Positions 9,940-20,426 are shown, counted from the stretch's first letter. The stretch is DNA of 64,000 nucleotides from Thecamonas trahens ATCC 50062 (GCF_000142905.1 NW_013657677.1:124001-188000), one strand, 5' to 3'. The notes: generated by a model not told the origin, from the sequence alone. Numbers and translations are program-made.

Positions 9940-11704
9940 TCACGCAGCCATGGCAGCGGTGAGGATGGCGGCAAAGTTGGGGGTGCCGAGGCCGGACGCC
10001 GGGTCCCAACCCTTGGTGGCCTCAAAGCCATACTTTGTGCCGTCGTCGTTCTTGCCCTGGGTGATGTCGTTAAAAGCCTCGGGATGGGCATAGAGGAACG
10101 GGTTGAGGAAGCCAAGCGGGCGCGAGCCAGCGTTGATGAGGTGGGCGTTGACGTTAGCGATGATACCGGCAAAGGTCGGAGAAGCAGCGCTGGTGCCGGA
10201 GACCGGCTCGCGGATGAGACCCATGACGACCTCAAAGTCGACACCGAGGGCGGAGACGTCCGGAAAGCCCGTGCCGTGCGAGTCGTAGTAAGCGACAGGC
10301 GGGAGATCGACACCCGACGCAAAGTAGGCGTGGATGGCGTCGACCTGCCACGGAGCCTCGGTCGCCGACGCAAAGTACTTGGACGGAGCAAAGCCGCCGC
10401 CGGACCAGTCAGTGCACGAGTTCTCGTCACCCGAGTCGGTCATCTGGGTGGCCCCGACGGCGGTGACCGCCGGCAGCGACGCAGGGTATGTGGGGTAGAA
10501 GATGCCGCCGGTCGGGTGGCCGCGCGAGTACACGCCGGTATCGCCGGCGGCCGCAATCTGGGTCACGCCGAGCGAGCCGAACTTCTGCAGCTCGGCGTTG
10601 TACTGCTGAGCCTCCGAAACCGAGATGGTCTCGATGGCCTCGCCGTAAGACATCGACCACACCAGCGGGATGTCGCTCGATGCGAGCACGTCCTGCGCCC
10701 ACTTGACAAGGTTGAACGAGAGGCCGGACTGGAGCCACATCTCAGCCTCGACGCCCTGCGCGAGTGCCATGATGTACTGGATGTCGAGGTTGGCCTCAGT
10801 GTGGCCGAGCCCGTCGTTGGGACCCACCACCTTGGACACCTTTTGCTCGGCAAGCTTAAAGTCGCGCTGGAACCGGGTAAGGTCACGGGGCGAGAACGAC
10901 TGATGCTCAAACTCGGCGCACGCCATCGTCAGGTTTGCCACCTTGGGCGCAGGCTCGGTCACGTTGTAGTGCTTGTACAGCAGCTGCGGCGTGACCTTGG
11001 GCGTGCCAAGGGACACTCCCGACTCGCGCCGCGACCGGCGCGCACCGAGCGTGACAGGGAACGAGGTCAGGCCGACGACGGCAGTGACCAGCGGCGCGAC
11101 AGTCGTCGGCACCGTCACCGCCTCGAGCGTTCGCAGAATGCGCGCGTCCGAGTCGTCCGTGGCCCAGGTAAAAGCCTCGATCTTGGCGCCAAACAGAGTC
11201 TCGGCCTGAGCCACCGTCATGGTCGTCTCGAGCCAGTCGCCCGTTGCCGTCAGCCGCGGCTCGGCCCCGGCCTCGGCCATCCAGGCAGCAACAGCCTGCA
11301 CATCAAGCTTGTCAGCAGCCACAGCAGCAATCAGCTCCTTCCGGCTCCAGAAGTTGCGGTAGTCGGGCGATGCCGGGTCACTGTCCATCTCGCGTGATGA
11401 TGAGTGTAGGGGGGGAGGTGGTCTGGGGGAAGGGGGGGGGGGGGGGGGGTACGTACGACACAGCGAAGAACTTGGCGCGAAGGGCACGGCCACCATCAGG
11501 AGCACGGAGGCCGACCATGACAGTGATGCGTTCGGCCGGAGTGGGGCTGCCAGCTTGGAGCCACAGCTCGGGCGTCTGGGCCATGGAGGACCAGGTGGAG
11601 GAGGCGTCGGTGCGGGAGCACATGGCAATGCAAGTCCTGTCCTCGGCAGAGGCCGCAGTGGCAAGGGCAAGGGCCACACCAGCAATGAACACAAGTACCT
11701 TCAT
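9940..11704 (-). CDS. Secreted/lysosomal sedolisin protease, tripeptidyl-peptidase I-like (two exons)
   Basis: Exon 1 is 11457-11704 and exon 2 is 9940-11380, with a 76-nt GTACGT...CAG intron (11381-11456); the product is 562 residues. It starts with a signal peptide (MKVLVFIAGVALALATAASA) and a sedolisin pro-domain; the splice restores AVS-DPASPDYRNFWSRKEL, the conserved pro-domain motif. The catalytic domain shows Glu and Asp in HTEANLD (about 277 and 281), the oxyanion Asp in AAGDTG (about 364) and the nucleophile Ser in SGTSAASP (about 479). A near C-terminal D-P-A-S-G-x-G motif fits the calcium site. Family enzymes are acid serine carboxyl peptidases that trim tripeptides from N-termini in lysosomes or outside the cell. 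The N-terminal region has several Cys. The intron starts with a poly-C run just after the donor. Confidence 0.9.
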
Positions 11705-12091
11705 GGTAGTGGTGGGAAGGTAGGAGGGGAGTAAAGTGAGAATAAAGTGGTGAGCCTGCGGGGGGACGAGGTCGTGGTGGCTGTCATGTGACCCGTGACA
11801 GCGGCAAATTCCCGCCGTGTCTGGCAGGTGGGGGAGGGGGGGGGGGGGCTGATCACCTTCCTTGGCGGATGGGGGATGACGGCAGGGGAGGGGGGGGGGG
11901 GGGGGCGTGATCACCTTGGCGGAGGGGGATGACGGCACAGGTGGGGAGGGTGAAGGAGGGAGGGTGACGGGGGGGGGGGGGGGCCCTCCTCCTCTGACCG
12001 ACACACTTGTTGAGCCCTCTCACCTGATACTCGCACCACCTCTCGAAGCAGTCCAGTTCGGGCAACCCACACTATCTCCTCTTCCTATCCT
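11705..12091. promoter_or_regulatory. Divergent promoter region with G-rich tandem repeats
   Basis: 387 nt between the divergent protease and BTB genes. It holds two imperfect copies of a unit of about 58 bp (about 11849-11907 and 11908-11960), each with TGATCACCTT, GGCGGA and GGATGACGGCA, interleaved with G homopolymers of 12-17 nt. G-quadruplex formation is possible. No ORF is credible here. Confidence 0.6.
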
Positions 12092-13168
12092 ATGGCCGTC
12101 GCAAACGTCACCGTCGCAGTAGCCGAAGTCGAGGCCGACGACGCTGCCGCCTCGTTGCCTCAGACCCTGGCCAACTCGTGGCTCCGCCTCAACGTGGGCG
12201 GGCAGATCATCACCACGTCGCGGACAACGCTGACCATGGACGGCGAGTCGGTGCTGGCGAGGATGTTTGCACCGGACACTGAGGAACGATTTGAACATGC
12301 TCGTGACGAGTCGGGCGCCATTCTCATCGACCGCGATCCGCGCTACTTTCTCCCGCTGCTCAACTATCTCCGCACAAGCACTGTCATCATCGATCCCGGC
12401 ACCGCGCGAGAGGGCGTGTACGAGGAGGCCGTGTTCTTTGGTGTCACCTCACTCGCGACTGCTCTGCATCCGTCCGCCCGCGCTGATCTCACCCGCAAGG
12501 ACATCATCCTTCGCAGCGCCCCTTCCTACAAGGGCGTCTCCATCCGCGGCCTCGATCTTTCTGGCCTCGATCTGACCGATGTCGACTTTTCTGGCGTCGA
12601 TGCCCGCAGCGCCTGCTTTGACGACGCACATCTTGCCCCGACATTCTTTCGCAACGCCGAGCTCGGTGGCTGCTCGTTCCGCACCGCGAAGCTGGAGCAG
12701 GCCTCGCTCGCCGAGGCTGTCGCCAATGAGGTGGACTTTACCGGTGCCACGATCAAGCGGGCTTACTTTCTGAGCGCCTCACTGCAGCACGCACTGTTTG
12801 ATGAAGCCGATGTGAGTGGATGCAACTTTCAAAAGGCGATTCTCCGCGGCGCCTCGTTCTCCGGCGCCTCCTTGGTCGAATGCCGACTCCAGCGGTGCGA
12901 TCTGCGCGACATTGACTTTACCACCACCACTCTCACTGGCTCTTCCTTCTCGTGCGCCGACATCCGCGGCGCCTCGTTTGATTGGGTCACCGTGGCACAA
13001 ACCGCTAACGTCGAGTCGTCATTCCACTCGCTCTTTGACCGAGCTCGGGTGACTAGCGACCAGCTGGCGGCCATGCCGCTGAGTGACGAGGACAAAGCCG
13101 GACTCAACTTTCTTGTCGTCGCCGACAACGAGCAGTACCGGCCAGTCATCCCGACCGACGGCCAGTGA
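12092..13168 (+). CDS. BTB (T1-type) domain and pentapeptide-repeat protein, KCTD9-like
   Basis: A single-exon gene of 358 residues. Residues about 28-125 form a potassium-channel-tetramerisation-type BTB domain (WLRLNVGGQIITTSRTTL, then IDRDPRYFLPLLNYLRT). Residues about 140-300 are pentapeptide repeats of the A(D/N)LxG type (for example GLDLSGLDLTDVDFSGVD and RGASFSGASLVECRL), which fold into a right-handed quadrilateral helix. The same domain order occurs in animal KCTD9, where the BTB domain oligomerises and recruits Cullin-3; a ubiquitin-ligase adaptor role here is inference. It shares a promoter region with the sedolisin gene and converges on the coiled-coil gene with 41 nt between stops. 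Confidence 0.9.
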   Translation: MAVANVTVAVAEVEADDAAASLPQTLANSWLRLNVGGQIITTSRTTLTMDGESVLARMFAPDTEERFEHARDESGAILIDRDPRYFLPLLNYLRTSTVIIDPGTAREGVYEEAVFFGVTSLATALHPSARADLTRKDIILRSAPSYKGVSIRGLDLSGLDLTDVDFSGVDARSACFDDAHLAPTFFRNAELGGCSFRTAKLEQASLAEAVANEVDFTGATIKRAYFLSASLQHALFDEADVSGCNFQKAILRGASFSGASLVECRLQRCDLRDIDFTTTTLTGSSFSCADIRGASFDWVTVAQTANVESSFHSLFDRARVTSDQLAAMPLSDEDKAGLNFLVVADNEQYRPVIPTDGQ

Positions 13169-13209
13169 GCTGGCATTACATCAGTTTACAAAGAGCGATC
13201 TGGCGCGGC

Positions 13210-14465
13210 TCACAGCGTCCGCAGCCGAGCCTTGAGCTCGCGAAGCACAAACCGGACGTCATGGTTCATCATGGCACCCGCTTCGAGAATGTCATCGACA
13301 ACAAGGCCGTCAACCGCCGGCGAGACCGAGAGGCTCGCTAGCTTGCGTGAGGTCTCGTCAAAGAACAGCGTGACAACCGGCCGGAACGACGGCGTGATCT
13401 CCATCTCCACCTCGAGGCTGTGCTCGCCAATGGCTAGCAGTGCCAGGCCGGTCACCAACTGGAGCTTCTCGAGCGCGTTCTCGTACCACGCCGCCATCGA
13501 CGCTAGCTCGGTGGTAGGCGAGCCGTCGGCGCCAATGCCGCTGCCGCCAGGCACCGACGCCTGCAGTTCGGTGATCTCAGCCGTGGTCTCGGCCTTGACC
13601 GCATCCAGCCGCGCCATTTCGTCCTTCAGCGCCGCCGACGCGCCCTCCAGCTCCTCGGCTCGCATCTGCTCATCCGCCAGCCGCTGGCGCAGCGCCTCGA
13701 CCTCCTCGGCGGGCGTCATGTCAGCGTACGGTCCGGCCAGCCCGGCAACCGGATGGGTGGCCACCGCTGCGGCCTCCTCGGCCTCCTCCAGCCGCTCCAG
13801 CAGCGCCGCAATGTCTGTCTCCAGCTGCGGCAGCGCTGCTGCCGTCTCGCTGTACTGCTTTGCGTAGGTGTAGGTCATCTCGGTCAGCGCGTCCTTCTGG
13901 GCCACAATGTCGGCCCTCAGCTCGCGGACTGACGCCTTGGTCTCCGCCAACTCCCCGTTGAGCTTGGTCAGCTCCTCACTCGTCCTCACTTCCATCGCCC
14001 GCTCGCTGCTGACCTCATCCAGGAACCCGCGCTTGGTCTCCAGCTCGATAAAGTTGAACTTGAGCTTGTTGAAGTGCTCCTTGGCCTGAGTGATCCGTGC
14101 TGCCACCTGATCAGCCGCCTCCACCTCTTCCATGGGATAGCACTCAAGCTTGTTGAGGTCCACACGCCCCAGCACCCTATTCCCACGAATACATGCAAAG
14201 CCATCCAGACCGTGTCATCCTCTTGCATTAGTTCATAACCCGTATCCACCCTCCTTCCCCTCCGTCCGGCCTCTTCCCCAGGCCATGTCGCACTCGCCGT
14301 CGTCTCGTTTTGGCGCCATCGAGCCGCCAACCTCCCCCCCCTCCCTGCCACCCTCCTTCCCGTGCCCCCCCCCACACAAGCCCGTTCAACCACAAGCCAT
14401 GGAAAGTCTACAAACTTGTTAAACGTACTGTGCCTGGTCTTGAAGTGATGGAAGGTCCGGCTCAT
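13210..14465 (-). CDS. Coiled-coil protein with a C-terminal globular domain, unassigned
   Basis: The main exon (13210 to about 14133-14176) encodes about 310-322 residues: a heptad-rich coil (about residues 1-215), then a globular C-terminus beginning WYENALEKLQLVTG and containing beta-like EVEMEITPSFRPVVTLFF. No ATG opens this frame before residue 15 (MEEVEAADQ, 14133). Upstream, an ATG at 14465 reads MSRTFHHFKTRH and then meets a perfect GTACGT donor at 14428, so a short first exon is likely; the acceptor is unclear because the TAG at 14177 gives the wrong phase. Coil plus a small alpha/beta domain recalls kinetochore proteins (KNL1/Spc7 or Csm1 type), but no diagnostic motif was seen, so this is only a suggestion. 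The ORF is well supported; the function is unknown. Confidence 0.7.
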
Positions 14466-14646
14466 CCTGCTTCAACTGCTCACCGATGGACAGTCTGCGC
14501 CGCATGGTGGGTCGAGGGGCGAGTGCGGTGGCGCCAGCCAGCGGACCCTTCGCCACTCGCCTGCTCGCCGGCTCGCCGTACCGCCCGGCCAAGCGCCCGG
14601 CTCCATGACATGGCCATGGTAGTTTATACAGGCTATTGCAGGATCT

Positions 14647-16048
14647 TCATGCGTGGCGGGATCGCTTGGCCGGAGGCTCAGAGGTGGAAGGATCAGCTGC
14701 CGTATCCGACCGAGGCGCATCACCTGAGGATGCAGTCGCTGGCGTAGCCGCGGGCGCAGCCTCGGACGCCGTAGCGGGCGCGGCCCCGGATGCAGCCTCG
14801 GTCGTTGGTTGCTGGGCATCGGACGAGAGACTACGACGCCGCTTACGCGACAATGAAGTCTCATCGGCACGACTCTTCTTGACCTTGCCCTTACCCTTGG
14901 CCTTGCCCTTACCCTTGCCCTTACCCTTGCCCCTGCCCTTGCCCTTGTCACGGCTCTTGCCCTTGTCACGGCTCTTCTCCTTACGCTTGCCCTTACCCTT
15001 GCTCTGGGCCTTGCTCTTGCCCTTACCCTTACGCTTGCCTTTCCGCTTGTCCTTGCGCTTGTCCTTGCTCTTGCTCTTGCTCTTGCTCTTGCCGTCCGAG
15101 TAGCCATCGCCCGAGTACGGCGGATACGAGTAGTCCGAGTACGGCGGATACGAGTAGTCCGAGTACGGCGGGTACGAGTAGCCGTAGCTCGAGTACGGAT
15201 ACGAGTAGCCATAGCCGTAGCCCGAGTATGGATACGAGTAGCCATAGTCGGAGTAGTATGGCGAGTATGAGCCCGCGCCGGTGGCAACGCCGGTCATGCG
15301 AGCGACGTGGGCGACGGTGGCGGCATCAGGCCGCGGAACAGGCTTCGGCTTGGTCGCCAGCCACGCTTGGACATCGTCGGTGAGGCTGCCGAGGCCGATA
15401 GCGATGAAAAAGTTGACAGCGAACCGGGTGTGCTTGAGGTCGTCGCGCGGAAAGACGTTGACAAGGCTTTCGGCCACGTCCGGCTCGGCCAGCCGCGTCT
15501 TGAGCTCGGCAAGGCCCATGGTTTCGGAGAGCTCAATGAAGAGGAACTTGACAAAGATACGCGACGACGGGTTGGTGTCGAGTGCGGTGATGCGGACATG
15601 CTGGAGGACCGTCCACGAGAGTGCACGCGTCCGCAGCATGTGCGCAAACAGCTTGGCCACGTTGCGAATCCGGACAGTGTCCAGCTCGTGGATCGAGTCG
15701 TACGCCTTGCAGAACGCCGCGGCGAACGCATTGTGCAGCTCGGTCGAGACTTGACAGAGCTGCGCGCAAAGCAGGCCGTAGTACCGGTGGAACGTTCGCC
15801 TCTCCGCGCACGCTTCCACAAGCAGGCCGGCCACAAGCTCCTCGTCGCCGTGGATGCCGGCTTTCAGCAGCTTGTGCGCAGTCTCCTCGTGCGAGAGTGA
15901 CGACATCACGATCATGTACAGCTCCTTTTTGCGCTGCTTCAGCTCGTCCTCGGTGTAGTCCTCGGTCCGGGTCTTGGTCCCACGCCCAAGCCCGAGCTGC
16001 GGCTTCTCCTCAGTCTGGCGCGCTCTGCCACCCGAGTACGAGTACGAG

Positions 16049-16079
<31 letters not shown>

Positions 16080-17250
16080 CGCTTGAGCCCGAGCCCGAGC
16101 CCGACTCGGTGTAGCCGTGACCGAGAATGGCCCGGCGCAAGGCGACAAACCGGACTTTGTTCTCGGCGTACGCCGGGTCGTAAGCAAAGGTGTCGAGCTC
16201 GTGCTGTGGATCGGCGTCGTCGAGCAGCGAGAGCTCAATGTGCGGGATCTGGTCGTCCTCGTGGACAAAGTCAAGCTCCGAGTGTGGCCCAGTGAAGCGG
16301 AAGCCCCTGCGATGGATGCCCAGCACCTTTTCGACCTCTTTGCACGTCCGTGCCGACTGGATCGAGCCCTCCTGCAGCGCGTCGCGCAGTGTGTCCAGCA
16401 ACGCCACCGTCGGCGCGCTGGCCACCTCCATCAGTCGCCCGCCGGCGGCGCAGAGCAGTCGGCTGGCGACTCCAAACCCAGCATCGCGCTCGGCATCAAT
16501 AAGCATGGTGAGAACCTCGAGGAGGAGGAGCTCGCCGGCGACGCCCTGCAGGAACAGATGCGCAATGATGCCGCCGTAGGCTGCTGCAGGCCGGAACGAC
16601 TTGCGCCCGAGCGCATGGTTGAAGCCTCCAGCAGCCCGGATGAGGACCAGCTCGCCCAGGGCAGGAATCTTTGAGTTGAGAATGGCCACAAGCGCTGCAG
16701 CCTTGGCCGCCGTCCCCAGTGATGCAGCCGGCGACGATGATCCGCCACCGTCGCCCAGCCCGCCTCGGGGCCCATGCCCGCGCCTACCCTGCGACCTCAC
16801 ACCGGCATGCACCAGCACCTCGGCCGCCACCACGCCGCGGAACTTGACAACATCAACCTTGGCCAGCAGCCGTGTTGCAGCCTCGGCCACTCCGCGCGAT
16901 GGTCCGCGCAGCGCAGACTGGACCGTCTCGCGGACGAGCTGGCACATAGCGGCGTGCTCGGCCCGCTGTGCCGCCTCGTCGGCCGCCTTTTCAAGCCGCT
17001 TCGTGTCGACCAGACTCGGGGGCGGAAGAACTTTCTCCTCTTCGTTGCTTTTGTTGTTCTTGTCTGCTGCTCCTACCATTGCAGAGGTTGTCGCGGCTGT
17101 GGCGACCGACGCAGTTGTTGCCGCTGTCGCAGTCGCCTTCGTCTCCGGCTCTGTCTCCACCCCACCACCTGCAAGCATACCTGCAGATTCGGCTGGACTG
17201 CTACTGGCAGCACCCTGTGCAGCTCCGGCTGCGCCACTCGGTTCAGCCAT
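14647..17250 (-). CDS. CWC22: Pre-mRNA splicing factor CWC22
   Basis: An intronless gene of 867 residues. An Ala/Thr-rich N-terminus is followed by an MIF4G domain (about 95-310) and an MA3 domain (about 440-610) with family-typical segments VRIRNVAKLFAHMLRT, SSRIFVKFLFIELSE and DLKHTRFAVNFFIAIGLG. CWC22 joins the spliceosome, binds eIF4A3 and drives exon-junction-complex deposition. A (SG)n stretch splits the two domains (about 395-415). The C-terminal 200 residues are low complexity: Tyr/Ser/Pro repeats of the SYPPYS type, then long KS, KG and KD arrays that take the place of the RS-rich tail of animal CWC22. It lies in a same-strand run with the coiled-coil gene downstream and proteasome alpha 4 upstream. 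Confidence 0.93.
14850..15270 (-). repeat. Low-complexity coding repeats in the CWC22 tail
   Basis: Between about 14870 and 15095 the coding strand has tandem AAG-GGC and AAG-AGC codon pairs (Lys-Gly and Lys-Ser). From about 15105 to 15265 it has tandem 24- to 27-nt units encoding Tyr/Ser/Pro/Gly blocks. Such arrays are prone to length change. Confidence 0.85.
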
Positions 17251-17474
17251 GGGCCTTGAGGAGTTGGGTGGGAGAGTGGAGCACAGCCGTAAAGCCGGGA
17301 GAGGGCGGGGGGTGGGCGGACAACGAGTCGCCTTGGTGGGATCATGCCGGGCGGGGTGGGGGAGGCTGGTGGGCGATGGTTGGCCCGCAAGTAGGTATGT
17401 ATGTGTTTGTGGATGGAGAGGGGCGGTAGGGGGGAGGGGGAGGGGGGAGGGGAGGAAAGGGGGACTGGCGTGAG

Positions 17475-18604
17475 CTAGTCCTCGGCCTCAGCCTCGGCCT
17501 CGGCCTCGATGACGTCGACGAGGGCCGAGATGGCGTCGGCCTCAAGGAACTCGATGGCACCACCGGGACGCATGACGCAGATATCAATATTCTTGCCCGA
17601 ATCGACAATCTCGAGAAGGGCCTTGACGGCCAGCTTGATGACGTCCTCGTCGGCAGCGTCGGCGTCATAGTTCTTCTCGAGGTACTCGCGAACCGACTTG
17701 GACGAGCGGCCGGTGGCGGCGGCCTTCCATGCTGAGAACGCGCCCGATGGGTCGGTCTTGTACAGATGCGGCTCGTTGGTGACGAGGTCAAAGCCGACAA
17801 TGAGGGTGGAGATGCCGAACGGGCGCATGCCACCACGCTGAGTGTACCGCTGCTGGACGCCGGCGACGTAGCGGGCGATGTACGGCACGGTAGCCGGAAC
17901 CTCCATGTTGAGCTGGTACGACTGGCACTCGACCCGGGCCTTGTCGATCAGCACGCGTGCATCGGCCCGGAGGCCGGCAAAGGCCACGCAGATGTGGTCG
18001 TCGAGCTTGACGATCTTGCGCACCGTCCGCATGTCCTGCAGCTTAGCCGACGCCTTCTTCTCCACGCCCAACACCACCGCAGTCTTGCCACGCACTCCAA
18101 CCTACAATCCCACAGTCTCCTTGCCCGGTGAATCTTCCTCTCCCTTCGATGGCACTCCCGCCTGCCACAGGCCCTTGGCCTGGCTCCGTGGCACCGCCGG
18201 TCGCCGTGGGGGCGGGGGGCACCACTGGCGCCACCTGCGCCTGCACCTGCACTACCCCACGCATCGCACCACCAGCCCGTCCACAACCAGCCAAGATCAT
18301 CCTCTACCTGCTACACTGCCTACACTCTGCAGCAGAGTTCCACTCAGTCCACCCTACCCCGCTCCGTCCACCCTTCCATGCCGTCGACCTGTCGGCAATT
18401 TTTGGGTCGCCTTCGGCAGAGCCATGACGGTGGGACCGACACACACACAGACCCACACACAAGCACACACACTATCTCTCCACCTCCCCACTTATGGTCA
18501 CATACTGCAGCAGTTCCCTGGCGCACAGCCTCACCAGCATACTCGACCTGAAACAGGTGGCCGTCCGGTGAGAACACCGTCAGCGCCCGATCGTACTTGG
18601 CCAT
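17475..18604 (-). CDS. 20S proteasome subunit alpha 4 (PSMA7-like, two exons)
   Basis: Exon 1 is 18506-18604 and exon 2 is 17475-18101; the 404-nt intron runs from GTATGT to TAG. The product is 241 residues. Exon 1 ends with the alpha-subunit signature [20 protein letters not shown] at residues 4-23; exon 2 continues [20 protein letters not shown] and includes [28 protein letters not shown] and [12 protein letters not shown]. Alpha 4 sits in the outer ring of the 20S core and helps gate substrate entry; it has no catalytic Thr. The exon 2 ORF by itself begins at a GTG and lacks the signature. The acidic (AE)n tail is a local feature. Regulation cannot be read, but the upstream region has duplicated segments. 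Confidence 0.93.
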
Positions 18605-18916
18605 GGTGGGTCTGGAGTCGGGTGGTGGGCCTGATCGGCTGTTCGGGCAGAGTGGCCCGAGTGCGGGAGGTGGGGTGGCACCGCTGGCCGGGGGAGGCCG
18701 GAAGCGAGGGTGCGGATGGGGGATGGGCATGGATGCAGACGCGGATGGCAGTATACGTTATTGGACGTGGGTGTAGGAGCCTAGATTGGGGATAATGCCT
18801 TGTCTGTGGCCTGATCGGCTGTTCGGGCAAGGGGACAGAGTGGGCGAGGTAGCCGGCTGGCCGGGGGAGGCCGGAAGCGAGGGAGCGGATGGGGGATGGG
18901 CATGGATGCAGACGCG

Positions 18917-19065
18917 GATGATTGTCGATCTCTATAGGTACACATCCAACTGTGCGCCGAGGCATGGATGCTTCGATGTCTAGCCCAGCCCCCTGATGTC
19001 CGAGTCGTCCCATCCCTGTCGCTGTGGCTGGACCATCTCTGATTAACCTCAAAAGCTGTATGGTC
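18917..19065. repeat. 149-bp direct repeat, copy 1
   Basis: This copy starts GATGATTGTCGATCTCT and ends AAAAGCTGTATGGTC. It matches copy 2 (19083-19231) at 148 of 149 positions by eye, with A at 18934 versus G at 19100. On the minus strand the first bases GACCAT pair with a downstream ATGGTC, so a transcript could fold into a stem-loop. Confidence 0.93.
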
Positions 19066-19082
19066 AAAAGGTAATGTAGTCT

Positions 19083-19231
19083 GATGATTGTCGATCTCTG
19101 TAGGTACACATCCAACTGTGCGCCGAGGCATGGATGCTTCGATGTCTAGCCCAGCCCCCTGATGTCCGAGTCGTCCCATCCCTGTCGCTGTGGCTGGACC
19201 ATCTCTGATTAACCTCAAAAGCTGTATGGTC
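19083..19231. repeat. 149-bp direct repeat, copy 2
   Basis: Copy 2 of the 149-bp repeat, 17 nt after copy 1, with one mismatch. No protein frame is kept. Recent duplication or gene conversion is implied. Confidence 0.93.
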
Positions 19232-19380
19232 GATCCGATTCCAGAGTCTCTCTTCAACTCAGCTGCGCGCAAGTCGCCGTATCATCGACCGAACCGCTAC
19301 ACTACATCTCGATGACGGTCAAGTCGTGTGGTTGATCAGAACTCTCTAGCCAGGTAGCCAAGTCGCCTTGTCGTTGTCCG

Positions 19381-19415
19381 CCAATGATCAAGCGACAGTG
19401 TCGCTTGATCATTGG
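19381..19415. repeat. 35-bp palindrome, 17-bp arms around one base
   Basis: The left arm CCAATGATCAAGCGACA is followed by a single G and then its exact reverse complement. It lies about 105 bp upstream of the SYF2 start codon. It could be a dimeric protein-binding site or an RNA hairpin in the 5' UTR. No T run follows. Confidence 0.9.
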
Positions 19416-19520
19416 CGTGTCAGTACCGCCTTCCAAGCCTCCCCCCCCCCCCCCCACCCTCACAAGCAGACCACTCACCTCACTCTCACCATCCCCCCCG
19501 GACGTGTTCCATATATCTAC

Positions 19521-20426
19521 ATGAGCACACCGTCAAGCAGGGCTAGTGCCGTGTCGGCGGCCCGGGGTAAGGCCTTTGTGTTTGGAGGTGCGGCAAGTGG
19601 GTCGGGCGGGGCAACAACTTCGACGACGACGGCAGGAACAGCGAGTGCTGGTGTGGGAGATGGCAAGGCTGGGGCCAAGCCGGGCTCGGCATCTGGATCG
19701 GAAGAAGGATCGGGTGCTGCTGCCATCCAGCCGCCGACAGACATGACGCACGCACAGCAGAGGCTCTTTGAGCTGCGGCTGCAAACGAACGCATCGCGCG
19801 AAGCCAACCTGGCTGTTGTCGCCGCCGAGCAGGCTGGCGAGAGCGCGGTGACAACCGCGACCCGGTCTGCGCTGGAGGCGGCCAAGGCGGCCAAAGACGA
19901 GGCGCGGGCGGCGGCCAAGGCGTCGTCGACGTCGGAAAAGGTTCGAGCGATGCAGGCCAAGCTGTTGAACGATTCGGTCGATGCGGCGGCGTGGCGACGG
20001 AGCAAGTCATCGGCAGTCAAGGCGCTGGCGGCCAACGACAAGCGGGCGTCGCTCGCCGAAGACGCCGATCTTGCGGGCAACCAGGTCTACCGCCACTATG
20101 CTAAGCGTGGCGCGGCCAACTCGCTCTCGCTCGACGACTACCGCAGCAGGCACGGTCCGGCGTCGGCCGCCGCCGCTGCTGCCGATCCCGCCGGCATGTC
20201 GTCGTATGCAGACCCGGCACGGGTTGCAGCCATGCGCGCCGACCTCGCCAAGCAGGCTCAGCGCGCTGCCAAGAATCGCAAGCGCAAGCGCCGTGCCATT
20301 AATCCCGACGAGGACGTCGACTACGTCAACGCCAAGAACCGCAAGCTCAACAAGGATCTCGAGGCTGCGTACGGCAAGTACACCGAAGAGATCAAGCGCA
20401 ACATTGAGCGCGGGACAGCGCTGTGA
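19521..20426 (+). CDS. SYF2: Pre-mRNA splicing factor SYF2
   Basis: 301 residues from the ATG at 19521, just after a 5' region with a C homopolymer. The N-terminal third is low complexity (Ala, Ser, Gly, Thr). A coiled helix-rich middle (THAQQRLFELRLQTNASREA) leads to the conserved SYF2 C-terminus: NPDEDVDYVNAKNRKLNK, then YGKYTEEIKRNIERGTAL, almost the same as in animals. SYF2 belongs to the Prp19-associated complex and helps the spliceosome through the catalytic stages. Its stop is 24 nt from the convergent GFM2 stop. An upstream non-ATG frame extension exists but has no conservation signal. Confidence 0.93.
   Translation: MSTPSSRASAVSAARGKAFVFGGAASGSGGATTSTTTAGTASAGVGDGKAGAKPGSASGSEEGSGAAAIQPPTDMTHAQQRLFELRLQTNASREANLAVVAAEQAGESAVTTATRSALEAAKAAKDEARAAAKASSTSEKVRAMQAKLLNDSVDAAAWRRSKSSAVKALAANDKRASLAEDADLAGNQVYRHYAKRGAANSLSLDDYRSRHGPASAAAAAADPAGMSSYADPARVAAMRADLAKQAQRAAKNRKRKRRAINPDEDVDYVNAKNRKLNKDLEAAYGKYTEEIKRNIERGTAL

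Larger units (their letters stand above)
18605..19520. other. Non-coding block between proteasome alpha 4 and SYF2
   Basis: 916 nt between two divergent genes with no credible ORF. It contains an imperfect duplication of about 110 bp (18630-18745 and 18810-18920), a near-perfect 149-bp direct repeat (18917-19065 and 19083-19231), a 35-bp palindrome (19381-19415) and a C homopolymer (about 19440-19456) near the SYF2 start. It is the longest such region here apart from the AT-rich interval and may hold duplicated promoters or a small RNA gene pair. Confidence 0.65.

Noticed and set aside
9853-11397. 514-codon + strand frame
   Set aside because: It is antisense to the sedolisin gene; its Arg/Gly/Val-rich product has no recognisable domain.
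11431-12000. CRISPR-like array of G-rich units
   Set aside because: The units are degenerate, contain homopolymers and have no constant repeat with unique spacers; the DNA is eukaryotic.
19368-19520. Longer SYF2 start in the same frame
   Set aside because: The extension lacks an ATG and spans the palindrome and the poly-C tract; the ATG at 19521 is simpler.
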